In this document: piece after piece, positions 31,583 to 42,610 of the stretch
How positions within the stretch are numbered: position 1 is the stretch's first letter
Layout of the letters: each line of letters starts with the position of its first letter
Assembly: GCF_000013605.1 (NCBI RefSeq)
Contig: NC_007908.1
Span: forward strand, 1,674,001-1,738,000
DNA length: 64,000 bases
Origin: Rhodoferax ferrireducens T118
GTDB taxonomy: Bacteria > Pseudomonadota > Gammaproteobacteria > Burkholderiales > Burkholderiaceae_C
Direction: 5' to 3'
The notes under the pieces: generated by a model
What the model was told of the DNA's origin: nothing
Databases searched by the model: none
Seen by the model: the letters and a program-made list of their open reading frames with translations, nothing else
Made by a program: the position numbers and the translations under genes

Positions 31583-31611
31583 CTTGACTTGTCCATTCAT
31601 GCGTTCATTCA

Positions 31612-32739
31612 TTAAAAACCCATCGCCTGGCGCGCCACCCACTGCTTGACGGGGCCGCTGCGCTCAAAGCCATTCATGCCCAAGTTGCGCGCCGCCTGGA
31701 ACACGGCACTGCTGTTTGAAAACAGCCGCTGCAGACCATCCATGGTGGCACCCATGGTCAGCACTTCAGCCTTGCGCGCTCGCTCGTAGCGCCGCAGCAG
31801 CTTCTCATCACCCACACTGCGCCAGTATTCACGCTCGTGTATTGTTTGGGCCAAGGCGGCCACGTCTGACAAACCCAAGTTCAAACCCTGCCCGGCCAGC
31901 GGATGCACGTTATGGGCGGCGTCACCCGCCAAGGCCCAAGCCTTGCCCTCGTGGATTCCCACCCAGCGCTCGGCGCGCGCCGACTGCAGTGGCCAGGCGC
32001 AGCGCTCACTGGTCAACTGGAGTTGGCCCAGGCAACCGTAGCTGGCGACTTGGAGCTGCCGACAAAACTCAACCGGGCTTGCTCCCAATAATGCATCAAC
32101 CCGGCCGTCAAGGACAGACCAGACAATGGCGACAGAGTTCCCCTGTGGACCGTCGATTGGCAAAAAAGCCAGGATTTCACCTTGCGTAAACCACTGGCGT
32201 GCTGTTTGGCCATGTGGCGCTTCGCAAGCCAGGCGTGCTGCAATCGCCGTTTGCGGGTAGCGGGCGACCTCAAATTCAATGCCGAACTCGGCGCGCGTCC
32301 GGCTGGCCTTGCCTTCACAGATCACCGTCAGGCTGGCGGGTTGCGGCGCGTCCAGTAACTCGATTTGCGGCTGAAACCGCACCGCCGCCGCCAGTTGCGC
32401 CTCCAGCACCGGCACATCCACAATCCAAGTCAGTCCCTGGACCTTGAGTTCCTGCGCTGAAAAATTGACTTCGCCGCCGTCATCGCCCAAAACCCGCATG
32501 GCCAGTACTTCGGTCGCGTGCCGGGCATCGGGCCAGCAGCGCAGCGATTCCAGCAGGGCACGGGATTTGGCATTCAAAGCGTAGGCGCGCACGTCCGGGG
32601 CGGTCGTCGCGGCATTCGGGCTCATCGCTGCGGGCCTCGCCACCAGACCCACGCGAAGCCGTTCGCGTGCCAGCAACAGCGCCAGCGTTCGGCCCACAAT
32701 GCCGTCGCCGCGGATGCAAATATCAAAGGGTTGAGTCAT
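31612..32739 (-). CDS. UbiH/UbiF-type FAD-dependent hydroxylase
   Basis: The 375-residue flavin monooxygenase probably hydroxylates the ubiquinone ring. The N-terminal dinucleotide motif is GDGIVGRTLAL (in place of the usual GxGxxG), and the C-terminal FAD-binding signature GDAAHNVHPLAGQGLNLG is typical of the Ubi hydroxylases. Which position it hydroxylates cannot be decided. The ATG at 32739 (MTQPFD) fits the family; its stop is next to, or overlaps, the dsbC start region, so the two genes are cotranscribed. Confidence 0.88.
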   Translation of the reverse strand: MTQPFDICIRGDGIVGRTLALLLARERLRVGLVARPAAMSPNAATTAPDVRAYALNAKSRALLESLRCWPDARHATEVLAMRVLGDDGGEVNFSAQELKVQGLTWIVDVPVLEAQLAAAVRFQPQIELLDAPQPASLTVICEGKASRTRAEFGIEFEVARYPQTAIAARLACEAPHGQTARQWFTQGEILAFLPIDGPQGNSVAIVWSVLDGRVDALLGASPVEFCRQLQVASYGCLGQLQLTSERCAWPLQSARAERWVGIHEGKAWALAGDAAHNVHPLAGQGLNLGLSDVAALAQTIHEREYWRSVGDEKLLRRYERARKAEVLTMGATMDGLQRLFSNSSAVFQAARNLGMNGFERSGPVKQWVARQAMGF

Positions 32740-33211
32740 GGATACATTGTAGAAGGCGGGTATCGAATACAACTGAAGGCCTGTTGTTTAGGGGATTGCG
32801 GAAAGGCCGCCGTGTTGCTGCGCGAACCAGCGCTGTCCCGAACCAAGCAGGCGATTTAAAAAAAGCCAGTGGCTTCAAGGACCTTCGAGTGTTCTTAAAA
32901 ACCAGATCACCAAATCAGGACAAAAAAACCGCTGACAGAATCATTAACGAGTGCAGCTCATCAGAGGAGAGTCAAGGAAAAATTGCGGCACCAGGATAGA
33001 GATTCGCTGGAATCAAATCGTCACGATCTTCAGTTGCGCCTATCGGGGGTTTATACAGCGCAGGATTCAATCGCTCGGACAGTGAGATGTCGCCCCAGTT
33101 TTCCGCAATCCGAAACAGAAAATTACAATTCTTCGACTTCGGATCTGATTGTTATCGTATCCTCGCCCGCTCTTTGTACGTTGACAGCCACTGGCAAACA
33201 AAAGGTGATCT
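32740..33211. other. Intergenic region upstream of the sedolisin gene
   Basis: These 472 bases hold no gene, tRNA or repeat that I can recognise. The right end is AT-richer and supplies the ribosome-binding site AAAGGTGAT for the sedolisin gene. TTGACA occurs at 33180 but has no partner -10, so no promoter is claimed. Confidence 0.5.
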
Positions 33212-34747
33212 ATGAACGCAGACCAGACCAGCTTACACCAACCAAAACGGCTCGTTCTTCCCGCGTTGTGTCTTTGTCTGGTTGCGACACTGTCAGCCTG
33301 TGGCGGCGGCTCTGACATCAGTACGGCCGATGCAGCCCCGACACCGCCGAGTGTGATGCTGGCGGCAGCATCTCATGCCGCCACCGTCGAAGCCCAGCCT
33401 GCTTTCCACCGCATGCCCGTAGCGGCTTCTGAACCGTCGAATACGGATAGCGATGGGCGCGGCATGTCGGCCTACCACGCACCGGACCTTGTGAGAACTC
33501 CGTCGGAGTTTTCCGGTTTGAGTACCCGTGGGTTGACGGACGAGGGGGCGGAAAAATACCGTTCTGAAAGGCGCTCCCAAACCCCATCATCCGGATCGGA
33601 TGGGGTCGCTACGCCGGCGGCGACTGGCACGACATCTGTGGTTTACACGCCTGCTCAGATTCGAGCAGCCTACAACTTACCTTTGACATCCGGAGCCACC
33701 GCCGCCAATTTGGGTGCTGGTCAGACCATCTACATTGTTGATGCCTACAACCATCCCAACGTGGTGAAGGATTTGAATACCTTCAGCACGAAATTTGGCT
33801 TGCCGACCTGCACGCAAGTGGCTATTCCGACTGGCAGCACCAGCCTACCTGCTGCATCAAAGACTTCCTGCGCGATTTCGGTACTGTATTCGACGTCAAG
33901 CGGGGCAATGACAAGTACGGCCCCTGCCTACAACGCCGGTTGGGCAGAAGAAATCGCACTGGACACTCAGTGGGCGCATGCGATAGCGCCTCTGGCGCGT
34001 ATTGTTCTGATTGAGGCGGGCAGCGCCTCTCTGACGGCTTTGGATGGGGCCGTCATATTGGCCAACAGGTTCGGTGCTGGCGCCGTGTCTATGAGCTTCG
34101 CGGCTGCGGAGGGCTCCTGGGTAAATCAGTCGACATATTCCACATCCTTGTTCTCGACCAATGGCATGTCGTACTTTGCGGCAACGGGCGATGCTGGTAC
34201 AGCGGTTAACTGGCCTGCGGTGGTCCCCACCGTGGTGGGTGTTGGGGGTACTTCGCTCAGCTACACGTCATCATCGCGTTCGGAAAAGACTTGGTCTGGC
34301 ACGGGTGGCGGCATCAGCGCATACGTCGCCATGCCGGCCTACCAGACCGGCTTAAGGATTCCAGGTGAGCCCAGCGTGCCGAAGCGTGCGGCTGGTGACG
34401 TGGCGATGGATGCCGACCCCTACACCGGTGTCTATGTGGCGTTTACAGCTCCGGCAACTACGCAGACAAGCTGGTATGCGTTCGGTGGCACAAGTCTGGC
34501 GACTCCCATGTGGGCGGCAGCAGTGACTGTGGCAAACGCCAACCGCGCAGTTTACGGCTATGGCACTCTCAGTGCCCCCCATGCCAGGCTTTACCCTCTT
34601 GTTTCGACTAGCGATTTCTACGACATCACTTTGGGTGCGAACGGTACATGCATCAGCTGTTATGCAAGCGCTGGCTACGACACTCCCACCGGCCTTGGTT
34701 CAATCCTTGCAAGTAACTTGCTTGCGTATCTCAGCAATAACCCTTGA
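33212..34747 (+). CDS. Secreted S53 peptidase (sedolisin), lipoprotein
   Basis: The 511-residue product has a signal peptide with lipobox LSACGGG, a low-complexity region to about 140 and a sedolisin catalytic domain. The acid serine-peptidase residues are visible: Glu247 and Asp251 in EEIALDTQWAHA, the oxyanion Asp327 in ATGDAGT and the nucleophile Ser428 in GGTSLATPMW. The C-terminal YDTPTGLGS segment matches the calcium-binding end of the family. The usual large N-terminal prodomain is absent or much reduced. It would act outside the cell or at the outer membrane. Confidence 0.88.
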   Translation: MNADQTSLHQPKRLVLPALCLCLVATLSACGGGSDISTADAAPTPPSVMLAAASHAATVEAQPAFHRMPVAASEPSNTDSDGRGMSAYHAPDLVRTPSEFSGLSTRGLTDEGAEKYRSERRSQTPSSGSDGVATPAATGTTSVVYTPAQIRAAYNLPLTSGATAANLGAGQTIYIVDAYNHPNVVKDLNTFSTKFGLPTCTQVAIPTGSTSLPAASKTSCAISVLYSTSSGAMTSTAPAYNAGWAEEIALDTQWAHAIAPLARIVLIEAGSASLTALDGAVILANRFGAGAVSMSFAAAEGSWVNQSTYSTSLFSTNGMSYFAATGDAGTAVNWPAVVPTVVGVGGTSLSYTSSSRSEKTWSGTGGGISAYVAMPAYQTGLRIPGEPSVPKRAAGDVAMDADPYTGVYVAFTAPATTQTSWYAFGGTSLATPMWAAAVTVANANRAVYGYGTLSAPHARLYPLVSTSDFYDITLGANGTCISCYASAGYDTPTGLGSILASNLLAYLSNNP

Positions 34748-35083
34748 TGTACGGGAGCAAGACCTGAGGATGTACGTGAAATAGGGTCAACTTCATCTCG
34801 GCCATGGCAGGGTTGATACGCGGCCGCCGCCACCGTCTCAGCACCCGATCCCGCAGGATGCGTCCGTCTAATGCCGTCGCCCTTTGCAGCAGGGATTCGC
34901 TGATCATTACAATCGGCATCAACTTTCCAAAGCTAAACGAGGACAAAGAACTGCAGGCGCCTAGCGCTTGGGGCGGTTCGTTTTGACCTCTCTTTTCCAA
35001 CTGGCCTGCGCATTTCGGGCACGCAGGCGACGCCCACATGGGGGTCGATGGTGCAGTTGGGGTATTGATTTATAAGGATTTTT
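34748..35083. other. Intergenic stretch, possible decayed coding sequence on the minus strand
   Basis: On the minus strand from about 34925 to 34780 a protein-like frame is open (ISESLLQRATALDGRILRD, INPAMAEMKLTLF) but has no good start and no family I recognise. The right end gives the ribosome-binding site AAGGA of ychF. A gene remnant is possible. Confidence 0.3.
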
Positions 35084-36169
35084 ATGAAATGTGGCATCGT
35101 GGGCTTGCCCAACGTCGGTAAATCGACCTTGTTCAACGCCCTGACCAAGGCCGGCATCGCGGCCGAAAACTACCCTTTTTGCACGATTGAGCCCAATGTG
35201 GGCATCGTCGAAGTGCCCGATCCACGGCTTGATGCGTTGTCAGCCATCGTCAAGCCGCAACGGGTGCAACGGGCCATTGTCGAGTTTGTCGATATTGCCG
35301 GTCTGGTGGCCGGCGCCAGCACGGGCGAGGGTCTGGGCAACAAGTTTCTGGCCCACATCCGCGAGACCGACGCCATCATCAACGTGGTGCGCTGTTTTGA
35401 AGACGCCAACGTCATTCACGTCGCTGGCAAGGTGGACCCGATCTCCGATATGGAGGTGATTCAGACCGAGTTGTGCCTGGCGGACCTGCAGGCGGTTGAA
35501 AAAGCCCTGCACCGTGTCACCAAGGTGGCGCGCTCGGGCGACAAGGAGTCGATCAAACTGGTGGCGATTCTGGAGAAGTGCCAGGCCGCCTTGAACGAAG
35601 CCAAACCGGTGCGCACACTGGACTTCAGCAAGGAAGAGTTGCCGCTCCTGAAACAATTTTTCCTGATCACTGCCAAGCCTGCCATGTTTGTGGCCAACGT
35701 GGCCGAAGACGGTTTCGAGAACAATCCCTACCTGGACCGCTTGACGGCTTATGCCACCGCACAAAACGCACCGGTGGTGGCGATTTGCGCCAAGATGGAA
35801 GCCGAGATGGCCGACATGGAGGAGGAGGATAAAAAAATGTTCCTGGCCGAAATCGGTCAGACCGAGCCGGGCCTGAACCGCCTGGTCGTCGCGGCCTACA
35901 AGTTGCTGGGCCTGCAAACCTACTTCACGGCCGGCGTGAAAGAAGTGCGGGCCTGGACCATCCATGTGGGCGACACCGGTCCGCAAGCGGCAGGCGTGAT
36001 CCATACCGATTTTGAGAAGGGCTACATCCGCGCCCAGACCATTGCCTATGAAGACTTCATTGCGTTCAAAGGTGAGCAGGGGGCCAAGGATGCGGGCAAG
36101 ATGCGCAGCGAGGGCAAGGAATACGTCGTCAAGGATGGCGATTTGATGAACTTCCTGTTCAGTTCCTGA
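35084..36169 (+). CDS. ychF: Ribosome-binding ATPase YchF
   Basis: The 361-residue Obg-related P-loop protein hydrolyses ATP and binds the ribosome (E. coli 363). Walker A is GLPNVGKST (7-15), the switch II region has [17 protein letters not shown], and the NxxE motif that shifts specificity to ATP is at NVAE. A C-terminal TGS domain (about 280-361) is present, ending [13 protein letters not shown]. It stands alone. Confidence 0.97.
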   Translation: MKCGIVGLPNVGKSTLFNALTKAGIAAENYPFCTIEPNVGIVEVPDPRLDALSAIVKPQRVQRAIVEFVDIAGLVAGASTGEGLGNKFLAHIRETDAIINVVRCFEDANVIHVAGKVDPISDMEVIQTELCLADLQAVEKALHRVTKVARSGDKESIKLVAILEKCQAALNEAKPVRTLDFSKEELPLLKQFFLITAKPAMFVANVAEDGFENNPYLDRLTAYATAQNAPVVAICAKMEAEMADMEEEDKKMFLAEIGQTEPGLNRLVVAAYKLLGLQTYFTAGVKEVRAWTIHVGDTGPQAAGVIHTDFEKGYIRAQTIAYEDFIAFKGEQGAKDAGKMRSEGKEYVVKDGDLMNFLFSS

Positions 36170-36191
36170 TGGCGCCCTGATTTATAAGAAA

Positions 36192-36244
36192 TATGGCTCT
36201 AGCCATCGTGGAATATGCTTGATTAGCTATATAAATAGTAGCAT
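36192..36244. repeat. Dispersed element, copy E
   Basis: ATATGGCTCTAGCCATCGTG followed by GATTAGCTATATAAATAGTAGC. It sits between the convergent ychF and yqaA genes and could fold by the AGCTAT/ATAGT half. Confidence 0.7.
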
Positions 36245-36265
36245 CCTGAGTGTGTTGCGGCGGCG

Positions 36266-36736
36266 CTAGGCGCCAAACAGCCCGATGAGTCCCGCCGTCA
36301 TCAGGGTGTAGCGGGCCAGCTTGCCAATGGCCATGTAGGCCACGCAAGGCCAGAAGGGCAACTTGATCCAGCCGGCCACGGCACACAGCGGGTCGCCCAC
36401 CACGGGGAGCCATGCCAGCAGGCAGGCTTTGGGGCCGAGCCGCTGCAACCAGTCCAGCGCGCGCAGGTGGTGGTTGGAGTGCCCGTATTTGTCAACCACC
36501 TGGTGGGACGCCAGCCCCATGGCCCAGGTCACCATACCGCCCAGGGTGTTGCCAACGGTGGCCACGGCAATCGTGGGCCAAAACAGATGGGGAGAAAGTT
36601 GGACCAGCCCAAACACCACCGGTTCGGAGCCCAGCGGCAGCAAGGTGGCAGAAATGAACGACACCACAAACACGGTGCTGAGGCCAAATTGCGGCAGTGC
36701 CAGTAGGGTGATGAGTGTTTCGAGCCAGGCGTGCAT
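36266..36736 (-). CDS. yqaA: YqaA-family (DedA-like) membrane protein
   Basis: The 156-residue product has about four hydrophobic segments and the SNARE-associated/DedA-like signatures LPLGSEPVV, GNTLGGMVTWAMG and LLAWLPVVGDPLC. The family is related to DedA lipid transporters, but its function is not established. The gene is convergent with ychF and divergent from dusB. Confidence 0.85.
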   Translation of the reverse strand: MHAWLETLITLLALPQFGLSTVFVVSFISATLLPLGSEPVVFGLVQLSPHLFWPTIAVATVGNTLGGMVTWAMGLASHQVVDKYGHSNHHLRALDWLQRLGPKACLLAWLPVVGDPLCAVAGWIKLPFWPCVAYMAIGKLARYTLMTAGLIGLFGA

Positions 36737-36884
36737 GGGTGCGTGAGTATAGGTTTGCGTCTGGGCGGCGATTCTGGCTGGCGTTTCAATTGCTGAAATA
36801 TTGGGCAGTTAGAATAAACCAGCGGTGTCCTGCCACCGCAGATTCCAACACCACATTCTTCCCAATCGACTGCAATTTGTTCAG

Positions 36885-37937
36885 ATGAACATTGGCCCGT
36901 ATTTATTGCCCAATCGGTTCTTTGTCGCCCCCATGGCTGGGGTGACAGACCGACCCTTTCGTCAGTTGTGCCGACGGCTGGGGGCGGGCTATGCGGTCAG
37001 CGAGATGCTCACCAGCCGACCCGATTTGTGGCACACGCCGCAAACCGCGCGGCGTGCCAACCATGACGGTGAAGCCGGTCCGATTGCGGTGCAAATCGCC
37101 GGCACAGAAGCCGCCATGATGGCGCAGGCCGCTGCCTACAACATCGACTGCGGCGCCCAGATCATTGACATCAACATGGGTTGCCCGGCCAAAAAAGTCT
37201 GCAGCAAGTGGGCCGGTTCGGCCCTGATGCAAAACGAGCCGCTGGCGCTGTCCATCATTGAGGCCGTGGTAGCAGTCTGCACGCCACGCGGGGTGCCGGT
37301 CACGCTCAAAATGCGCACCGGCTGGTGTCAGTCGCACAAAAACGCGGTGGCGCTGGCGCGCGCGGCTGAGGGCGCCGGTGTGCAGATGATCACGGTGCAC
37401 GGCCGCACGCGGGAACAGGGTTACAGCGGGACGGCCGAGTACGACACCATTGCCGCGGTCAAGGCGGCGATCAAAGTGCCGGTGGTGGCCAATGGCGACA
37501 TTGACTCGCCCGAGCAAGCCCGCCACGTGCTCGCGGTGACCCGGGCCGATGCGGTCATGGTGGGTCGCGCGGCGCAGGGGCGGCCCTGGATCTTTCGGGA
37601 AATGGCGCACTTTTTGGCCACTGGCAGTCATCTCGCGCCGCCTCTGGTGGCCGAGGTCAAGCAACTGCTGATCGACCATTTGTACGACCATTACGCGCTG
37701 TATGGCGACTTTCTCGGTGTGCGCACCGCGCGCAAGCACATTGGCTGGTACGTCAAGAACCTGCCCGGTGGTGATGCGTTTAGGGCGCGCATGAATTTGA
37801 TGGAAGACTGTGGCCAGCAGGCCGCAGCGGTTGCCGATTTTTTTGACGTTTTGAATGCGCGCATGGACCGGCTGCCGGTGAACGTGCCGCCTGGGGTATT
37901 GAAAAAGAATGAAAAACACATGGAGACAACACGATGA
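36885..37937 (+). CDS. dusB: tRNA-dihydrouridine synthase B
   Basis: The 350-residue flavoenzyme reduces uridine to dihydrouridine in tRNA D-loops. The N-terminal FMN-barrel motif APMAGVTDRPFR, the catalytic Cys in NMGCPAKKVC and the phosphate site VMVGRAAQGRPW are intact. The ATG at 36885 is chosen because MNIGPYLL precedes the conserved core; a longer frame has no support. Its stop overlaps the fis start (ATGA, 37934-37937), the classical dusB-fis arrangement. Confidence 0.97.
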   Translation: MNIGPYLLPNRFFVAPMAGVTDRPFRQLCRRLGAGYAVSEMLTSRPDLWHTPQTARRANHDGEAGPIAVQIAGTEAAMMAQAAAYNIDCGAQIIDINMGCPAKKVCSKWAGSALMQNEPLALSIIEAVVAVCTPRGVPVTLKMRTGWCQSHKNAVALARAAEGAGVQMITVHGRTREQGYSGTAEYDTIAAVKAAIKVPVVANGDIDSPEQARHVLAVTRADAVMVGRAAQGRPWIFREMAHFLATGSHLAPPLVAEVKQLLIDHLYDHYALYGDFLGVRTARKHIGWYVKNLPGGDAFRARMNLMEDCGQQAAAVADFFDVLNARMDRLPVNVPPGVLKKNEKHMETTR

Positions 37938-38170
37938 GTCATATGCCTATTGAAGAATGTGTGCGCAGCAACCTGGAGGGTTATCTGCGCGATCTCGGTG
38001 GCACCGAACCCGACGGCATGTACAACATGCTGGTCAATGTGGTGGAGCGACCGCTGCTTGAAGTGGTGATGCGCCATGCGGATCACAACCAGTCCAAAGC
38101 GGCCCAATGGCTGGGCCTGAACCGCAACACGCTACGTAAAAAACTGCTCGATCACAAGCTGATCAAGTAA
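37934..38170 (+). CDS. fis: DNA-binding protein Fis
   Basis: The 78-residue nucleoid protein carries the C-terminal helix-turn-helix with [20 protein letters not shown], nearly identical to E. coli Fis. It is about 20 residues shorter at the N-terminus, where the E. coli beta-hairpin needed for DNA inversion lies, as is usual in Betaproteobacteria. It is translationally coupled to dusB. Confidence 0.96.
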   Translation: MSHMPIEECVRSNLEGYLRDLGGTEPDGMYNMLVNVVERPLLEVVMRHADHNQSKAAQWLGLNRNTLRKKLLDHKLIK

Positions 38171-38228
38171 GCCATCTGGGGCCGTCCCGCTGGCCCTGAC
38201 CTGTTTCCCACCTTACTTATTAAAACCT

Positions 38229-39827
38229 ATGAACGCACTGATCTCTGTCTCGGACAAAACCGGCATCGTTGAATTCGCCCAAGCCTTGCACGCGCTGGGC
38301 ATCAAGCTCCTGTCCACCGGCGGCACCGCCAAATTGCTGTTTGATGCCGGCCTGCCGGTGACTGAAGTGGCAGAGGTCACCGGCTTCCCGGAGATGCTCG
38401 ACGGTCGGGTCAAAACCCTGCACCCCAAGGTGCATGGCGGCCTGCTGGCGCGGCGCGATGTGCCCGAACATATGGCGGCCCTGAAGGCACATGCGATCGA
38501 CACCATCGACCTGCTGGTGGTCAATCTGTACCCGTTCGAGGCCACAGTAGCCAAGCCTGGCTGCACGCTCGACGATGCGATCGAGAACATCGACATCGGC
38601 GGCCCGGCCATGGTGCGCAGCGCCGCCAAGAACTGGAAAGACGTGGGCGTCCTGACCGATGCCTCGCAGTATGCGCAAGTGCTGGTCGAACTCAAGCTGG
38701 ACGGCAAGCTGACGCAAGCCACCAAGTTTGCCCTGAGCGTGGCGGCGTTCAACCGCGTGGCGCAGTATGACGCCGCCATCAGCGACTACTTGTCTTCCTT
38801 GAATTTCGAAGAGGGCAACAACACGCCACCCCGCAAGCTGTTCCCGGACCAGAGCAACAGCTGCTTCGTCAAGCTGCAAGACCTGCGCTACGGTGAAAAC
38901 CCGCACCAAAGCGCCGCCTTTTACCGCGACTTGCACCCGGCGCCCGGCTCCCTGGTGACCGCTGTGCAATTGCAGGGCAAGGAGCTGAGCTACAACAACA
39001 TCGCCGATGCCGATGCCGCTTGGGAATGCGTCAAGAGCTTTGACGTCGCCAAAGATGGCGCAGCCTGCGTGATCTTGAAGCACGCCAACCCCTGCGGCGT
39101 GGCGGTCGGAGCCGATGCGCTGGAGGCCTACAGCAAGGCGTTTCAGACCGATCCGACCTCGGCGTTTGGCGGCATTATTGCCATCAACTGCACCTTGGAC
39201 GAACGCGCAGCGCTACAGATGTCCAAGCAGTTCATTGAAGTGCTGATGGCCCCTGACTTCACACCTGAAGCGCTGGCGGTGTTCAAGTCGAAGGTCAACG
39301 TGCGCATCTTGAAGATTGCCTTGCCGCCCGGTGGCGTCACCGATTGGGACAATGGCCGCAACGCCGTCGAGTCCAAACGCGTCGGCTCCGGCTTGCTGCT
39401 GCAAAGCGCCGACAACCACGTGCTGACCTTGGCGGACCTGAAAGTCGTTACCAAGGTGCAACCGACACCCGAGCAATTACAAGACCTGCTGTTTGCATGG
39501 ACCGTGGCCAAATTTGTCAAAAGCAACGCCATCGTGTTCTGCAAAGGCGGCATGACCATGGGGGTGGGGGCAGGGCAGATGAGCCGGCTGGACTCGGCGC
39601 GCATTGCCAGCATCAAGGCCGAGCACGCCGGCTTGTCGCTGAGCGGTACGGCCGTGGCCAGTGACGCGTTCTTCCCGTTCCGCGACGGACTGGACGTGGT
39701 GGTTGATGCCGGTGCCACCTGCGTCATCCAGCCGGGTGGCTCGATGCGCGACCAGGAAGTGATTGACGCCGCCGACGAGCGCGGTGTTGCCATGGTGTTC
39801 AGCGGCGTGCGGCATTTCAGGCACTAA
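38229..39827 (+). CDS. purH: Bifunctional AICAR formyltransferase / IMP cyclohydrolase
   Basis: The 532-residue enzyme performs the last two steps of IMP synthesis. The N-terminal cyclohydrolase domain shows [13 protein letters not shown] and STGGTA, and the C-terminal transformylase has KHANPCGVA with the catalytic Lys-His pair. The length is standard (E. coli 529). The gene lies 58 bases after fis with no strong ribosome-binding site visible and ends before a strong terminator. Confidence 0.97.
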   Translation: MNALISVSDKTGIVEFAQALHALGIKLLSTGGTAKLLFDAGLPVTEVAEVTGFPEMLDGRVKTLHPKVHGGLLARRDVPEHMAALKAHAIDTIDLLVVNLYPFEATVAKPGCTLDDAIENIDIGGPAMVRSAAKNWKDVGVLTDASQYAQVLVELKLDGKLTQATKFALSVAAFNRVAQYDAAISDYLSSLNFEEGNNTPPRKLFPDQSNSCFVKLQDLRYGENPHQSAAFYRDLHPAPGSLVTAVQLQGKELSYNNIADADAAWECVKSFDVAKDGAACVILKHANPCGVAVGADALEAYSKAFQTDPTSAFGGIIAINCTLDERAALQMSKQFIEVLMAPDFTPEALAVFKSKVNVRILKIALPPGGVTDWDNGRNAVESKRVGSGLLLQSADNHVLTLADLKVVTKVQPTPEQLQDLLFAWTVAKFVKSNAIVFCKGGMTMGVGAGQMSRLDSARIASIKAEHAGLSLSGTAVASDAFFPFRDGLDVVVDAGATCVIQPGGSMRDQEVIDAADERGVAMVFSGVRHFRH

Positions 39828-39848
39828 GCCATCCAGCGTTGAACCCAG

Positions 39849-39885
39849 AAAAAGCCGGGCCACGATTGAGTGGCCCGGCTTTTTT
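39849..39885 (+). terminator. Intrinsic terminator after purH
   Basis: GCCGGGCCAC (39854-39863), loop GATTGA and GTGGCCCGGC (39870-39879) are followed by TTTTTT. The flanking A and T runs make it bidirectional. A second, weaker hairpin (GCAGATC/GATCTGC, 39910-39929) follows on the side of the convergent lipoprotein gene. Confidence 0.92.
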
Positions 39886-40024
39886 GTTGACTCATCAGGG
39901 CTTGTCAACGCAGATCAAACAAGATCTGCTTTGGCATCACCCAGGTGTCTGGCTCACCGACTCAGCAGCCTGCACACAGACAGTCAGACTGACTGCCTGG
40001 CTTCGGCTGCGAGTCCCCTATTCA

Positions 40025-41452
<1,428 letters not shown>

Positions 41453-41508
41453 GGTCAGACTCCAGAGGTGGTTAAAACGAGAAGCAGGCAAAACATTCTT
41501 TTCAATTT

Positions 41509-41588
41509 TGGGAATATTTCCCATTAATTTTATTTGTCTTCATACGCCTGTCAAGCAATCTTAGGATGAATATTTGGGAAAAAACCCC
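41509..41588. promoter_or_regulatory. Inverted repeats in the divergent lipoprotein/DUF6502 intergenic region
   Basis: TGGGAA-TAT-TTCCCA (41509-41523) is a perfect operator-like palindrome. A second site, TTTGGG-AAAAAA-CCCC (41573-41588), shares the direct repeat TTTGGGAA (41507 and 41573, 66 bases apart). The AT-rich 201-base gap separates the two divergent start codons, so these could bind a regulator of both units. Confidence 0.4.
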
Positions 41589-41653
41589 AAAATTTGTATG
41601 TAAATGTTTGTTCGTGCACAATTCGCCCAGTGAGAAAAAAAGTCGCCAGTCCC

Positions 41654-42610
41654 ATGAACAAACTCAGCCCCGCCGCTGCATGCGCTGAGCCGCCCGCTGC
41701 CGGCTTGCCTGAGCCGGCGCTGGCGGCGCAAGCGATGGCGCGGGTGTTGCAGCCACTGGCGCGCTTGATGATTGACCACGGGCTGCAGTTGCCATCGATG
41801 GTGGAATTGCTGAAAAACGAGCTGGTGCAACAGGCAGCGGCGGCGTATGGCCTGGCCGACAAAGGCAGCTCCGATAGCCGCATCGCTTTATTGACGGGCG
41901 TGCACCGCAAGGATGTGAAGCGGCTGCGCGAAGCGCCGGTGAGTCCCAGCACGGCGGTGCCCTTGGTCCCGGTGGCGGCTTCGGTGGTGGCGCGCTGGAT
42001 CAGCGAGCCCCGGTTTTTGAATATCGACCAGACGGCTCGCCCCTTGGCGCGCACGCCCCGACGCCGTGGCGCGGGCGAGCCCGATTTCACCACGCTGGTG
42101 GCCGAAGTCAGTCGTGATGTCGGCGCGCGCGCCGTGCTCGATGAACTGGTGCGTCTGGGGGTGGTGGAACTGCGTGAGGATGGTTATGTGGCCTTGAAGA
42201 CCAGCGGGTTTGTGCCGCACGAGGGTCTGCAAGAGTCATTTCATTTTCTGGCCGCCAACGTGAGCGAACACCTCGCCACGGCGGTGCACAACCTGGCCCC
42301 TGATCGGCAGGGGCCCTTGATGCTGGAGCAAAGCGCGTTTTCGCAGGATCTGTCGGCTGAGCAGGCGGGACAATTGCAGCAGCAGGCGCGGCGTTTGTGG
42401 GCCAGCAGCTTGCGGCAGTTTTTGCAGACCGCCACAGTGGCCGAGCAGCGCAGTCAGGCTGATGCCGGGCCCAAACATAGAATCCGGTTCGGCGTGTATT
42501 TTCATGACGCCTTGCAGGACGCGCAAGGAGCCACGGCCCCCGAAGCGCCGCTTGGCGCCAAGCCCGCAATCAAAGTGGCTCGCAAATACAAGAGGAAACC
42601 TTCGCCATGA
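41654..42610 (+). CDS. DUF6502 family protein
   Basis: The 318-residue cytoplasmic-looking protein has no signal peptide and no membrane segment. The N-terminal half has a winged-helix-like organisation with LLTGVHRKDVKRLRE, typical of DUF6502, and the middle reads ARAVLDELVRLGVVELREDGYVAL. I infer a DNA-binding or regulatory protein. It overlaps the following lipoprotein gene (ATGA, 42607-42610), a pairing I know from other Betaproteobacteria. Function is unknown. The ATG at 41654 is preferred over an upstream codon within AT-rich non-coding sequence. Confidence 0.8.
   Translation: MNKLSPAAACAEPPAAGLPEPALAAQAMARVLQPLARLMIDHGLQLPSMVELLKNELVQQAAAAYGLADKGSSDSRIALLTGVHRKDVKRLREAPVSPSTAVPLVPVAASVVARWISEPRFLNIDQTARPLARTPRRRGAGEPDFTTLVAEVSRDVGARAVLDELVRLGVVELREDGYVALKTSGFVPHEGLQESFHFLAANVSEHLATAVHNLAPDRQGPLMLEQSAFSQDLSAEQAGQLQQQARRLWASSLRQFLQTATVAEQRSQADAGPKHRIRFGVYFHDALQDAQGATAPEAPLGAKPAIKVARKYKRKPSP

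Noticed and set aside
34731..35039. 102-codon minus-strand frame upstream of ychF
   Set aside because: It overlaps the sedolisin end and lacks a good start and family; reported only as a possible remnant within the intergenic entry.
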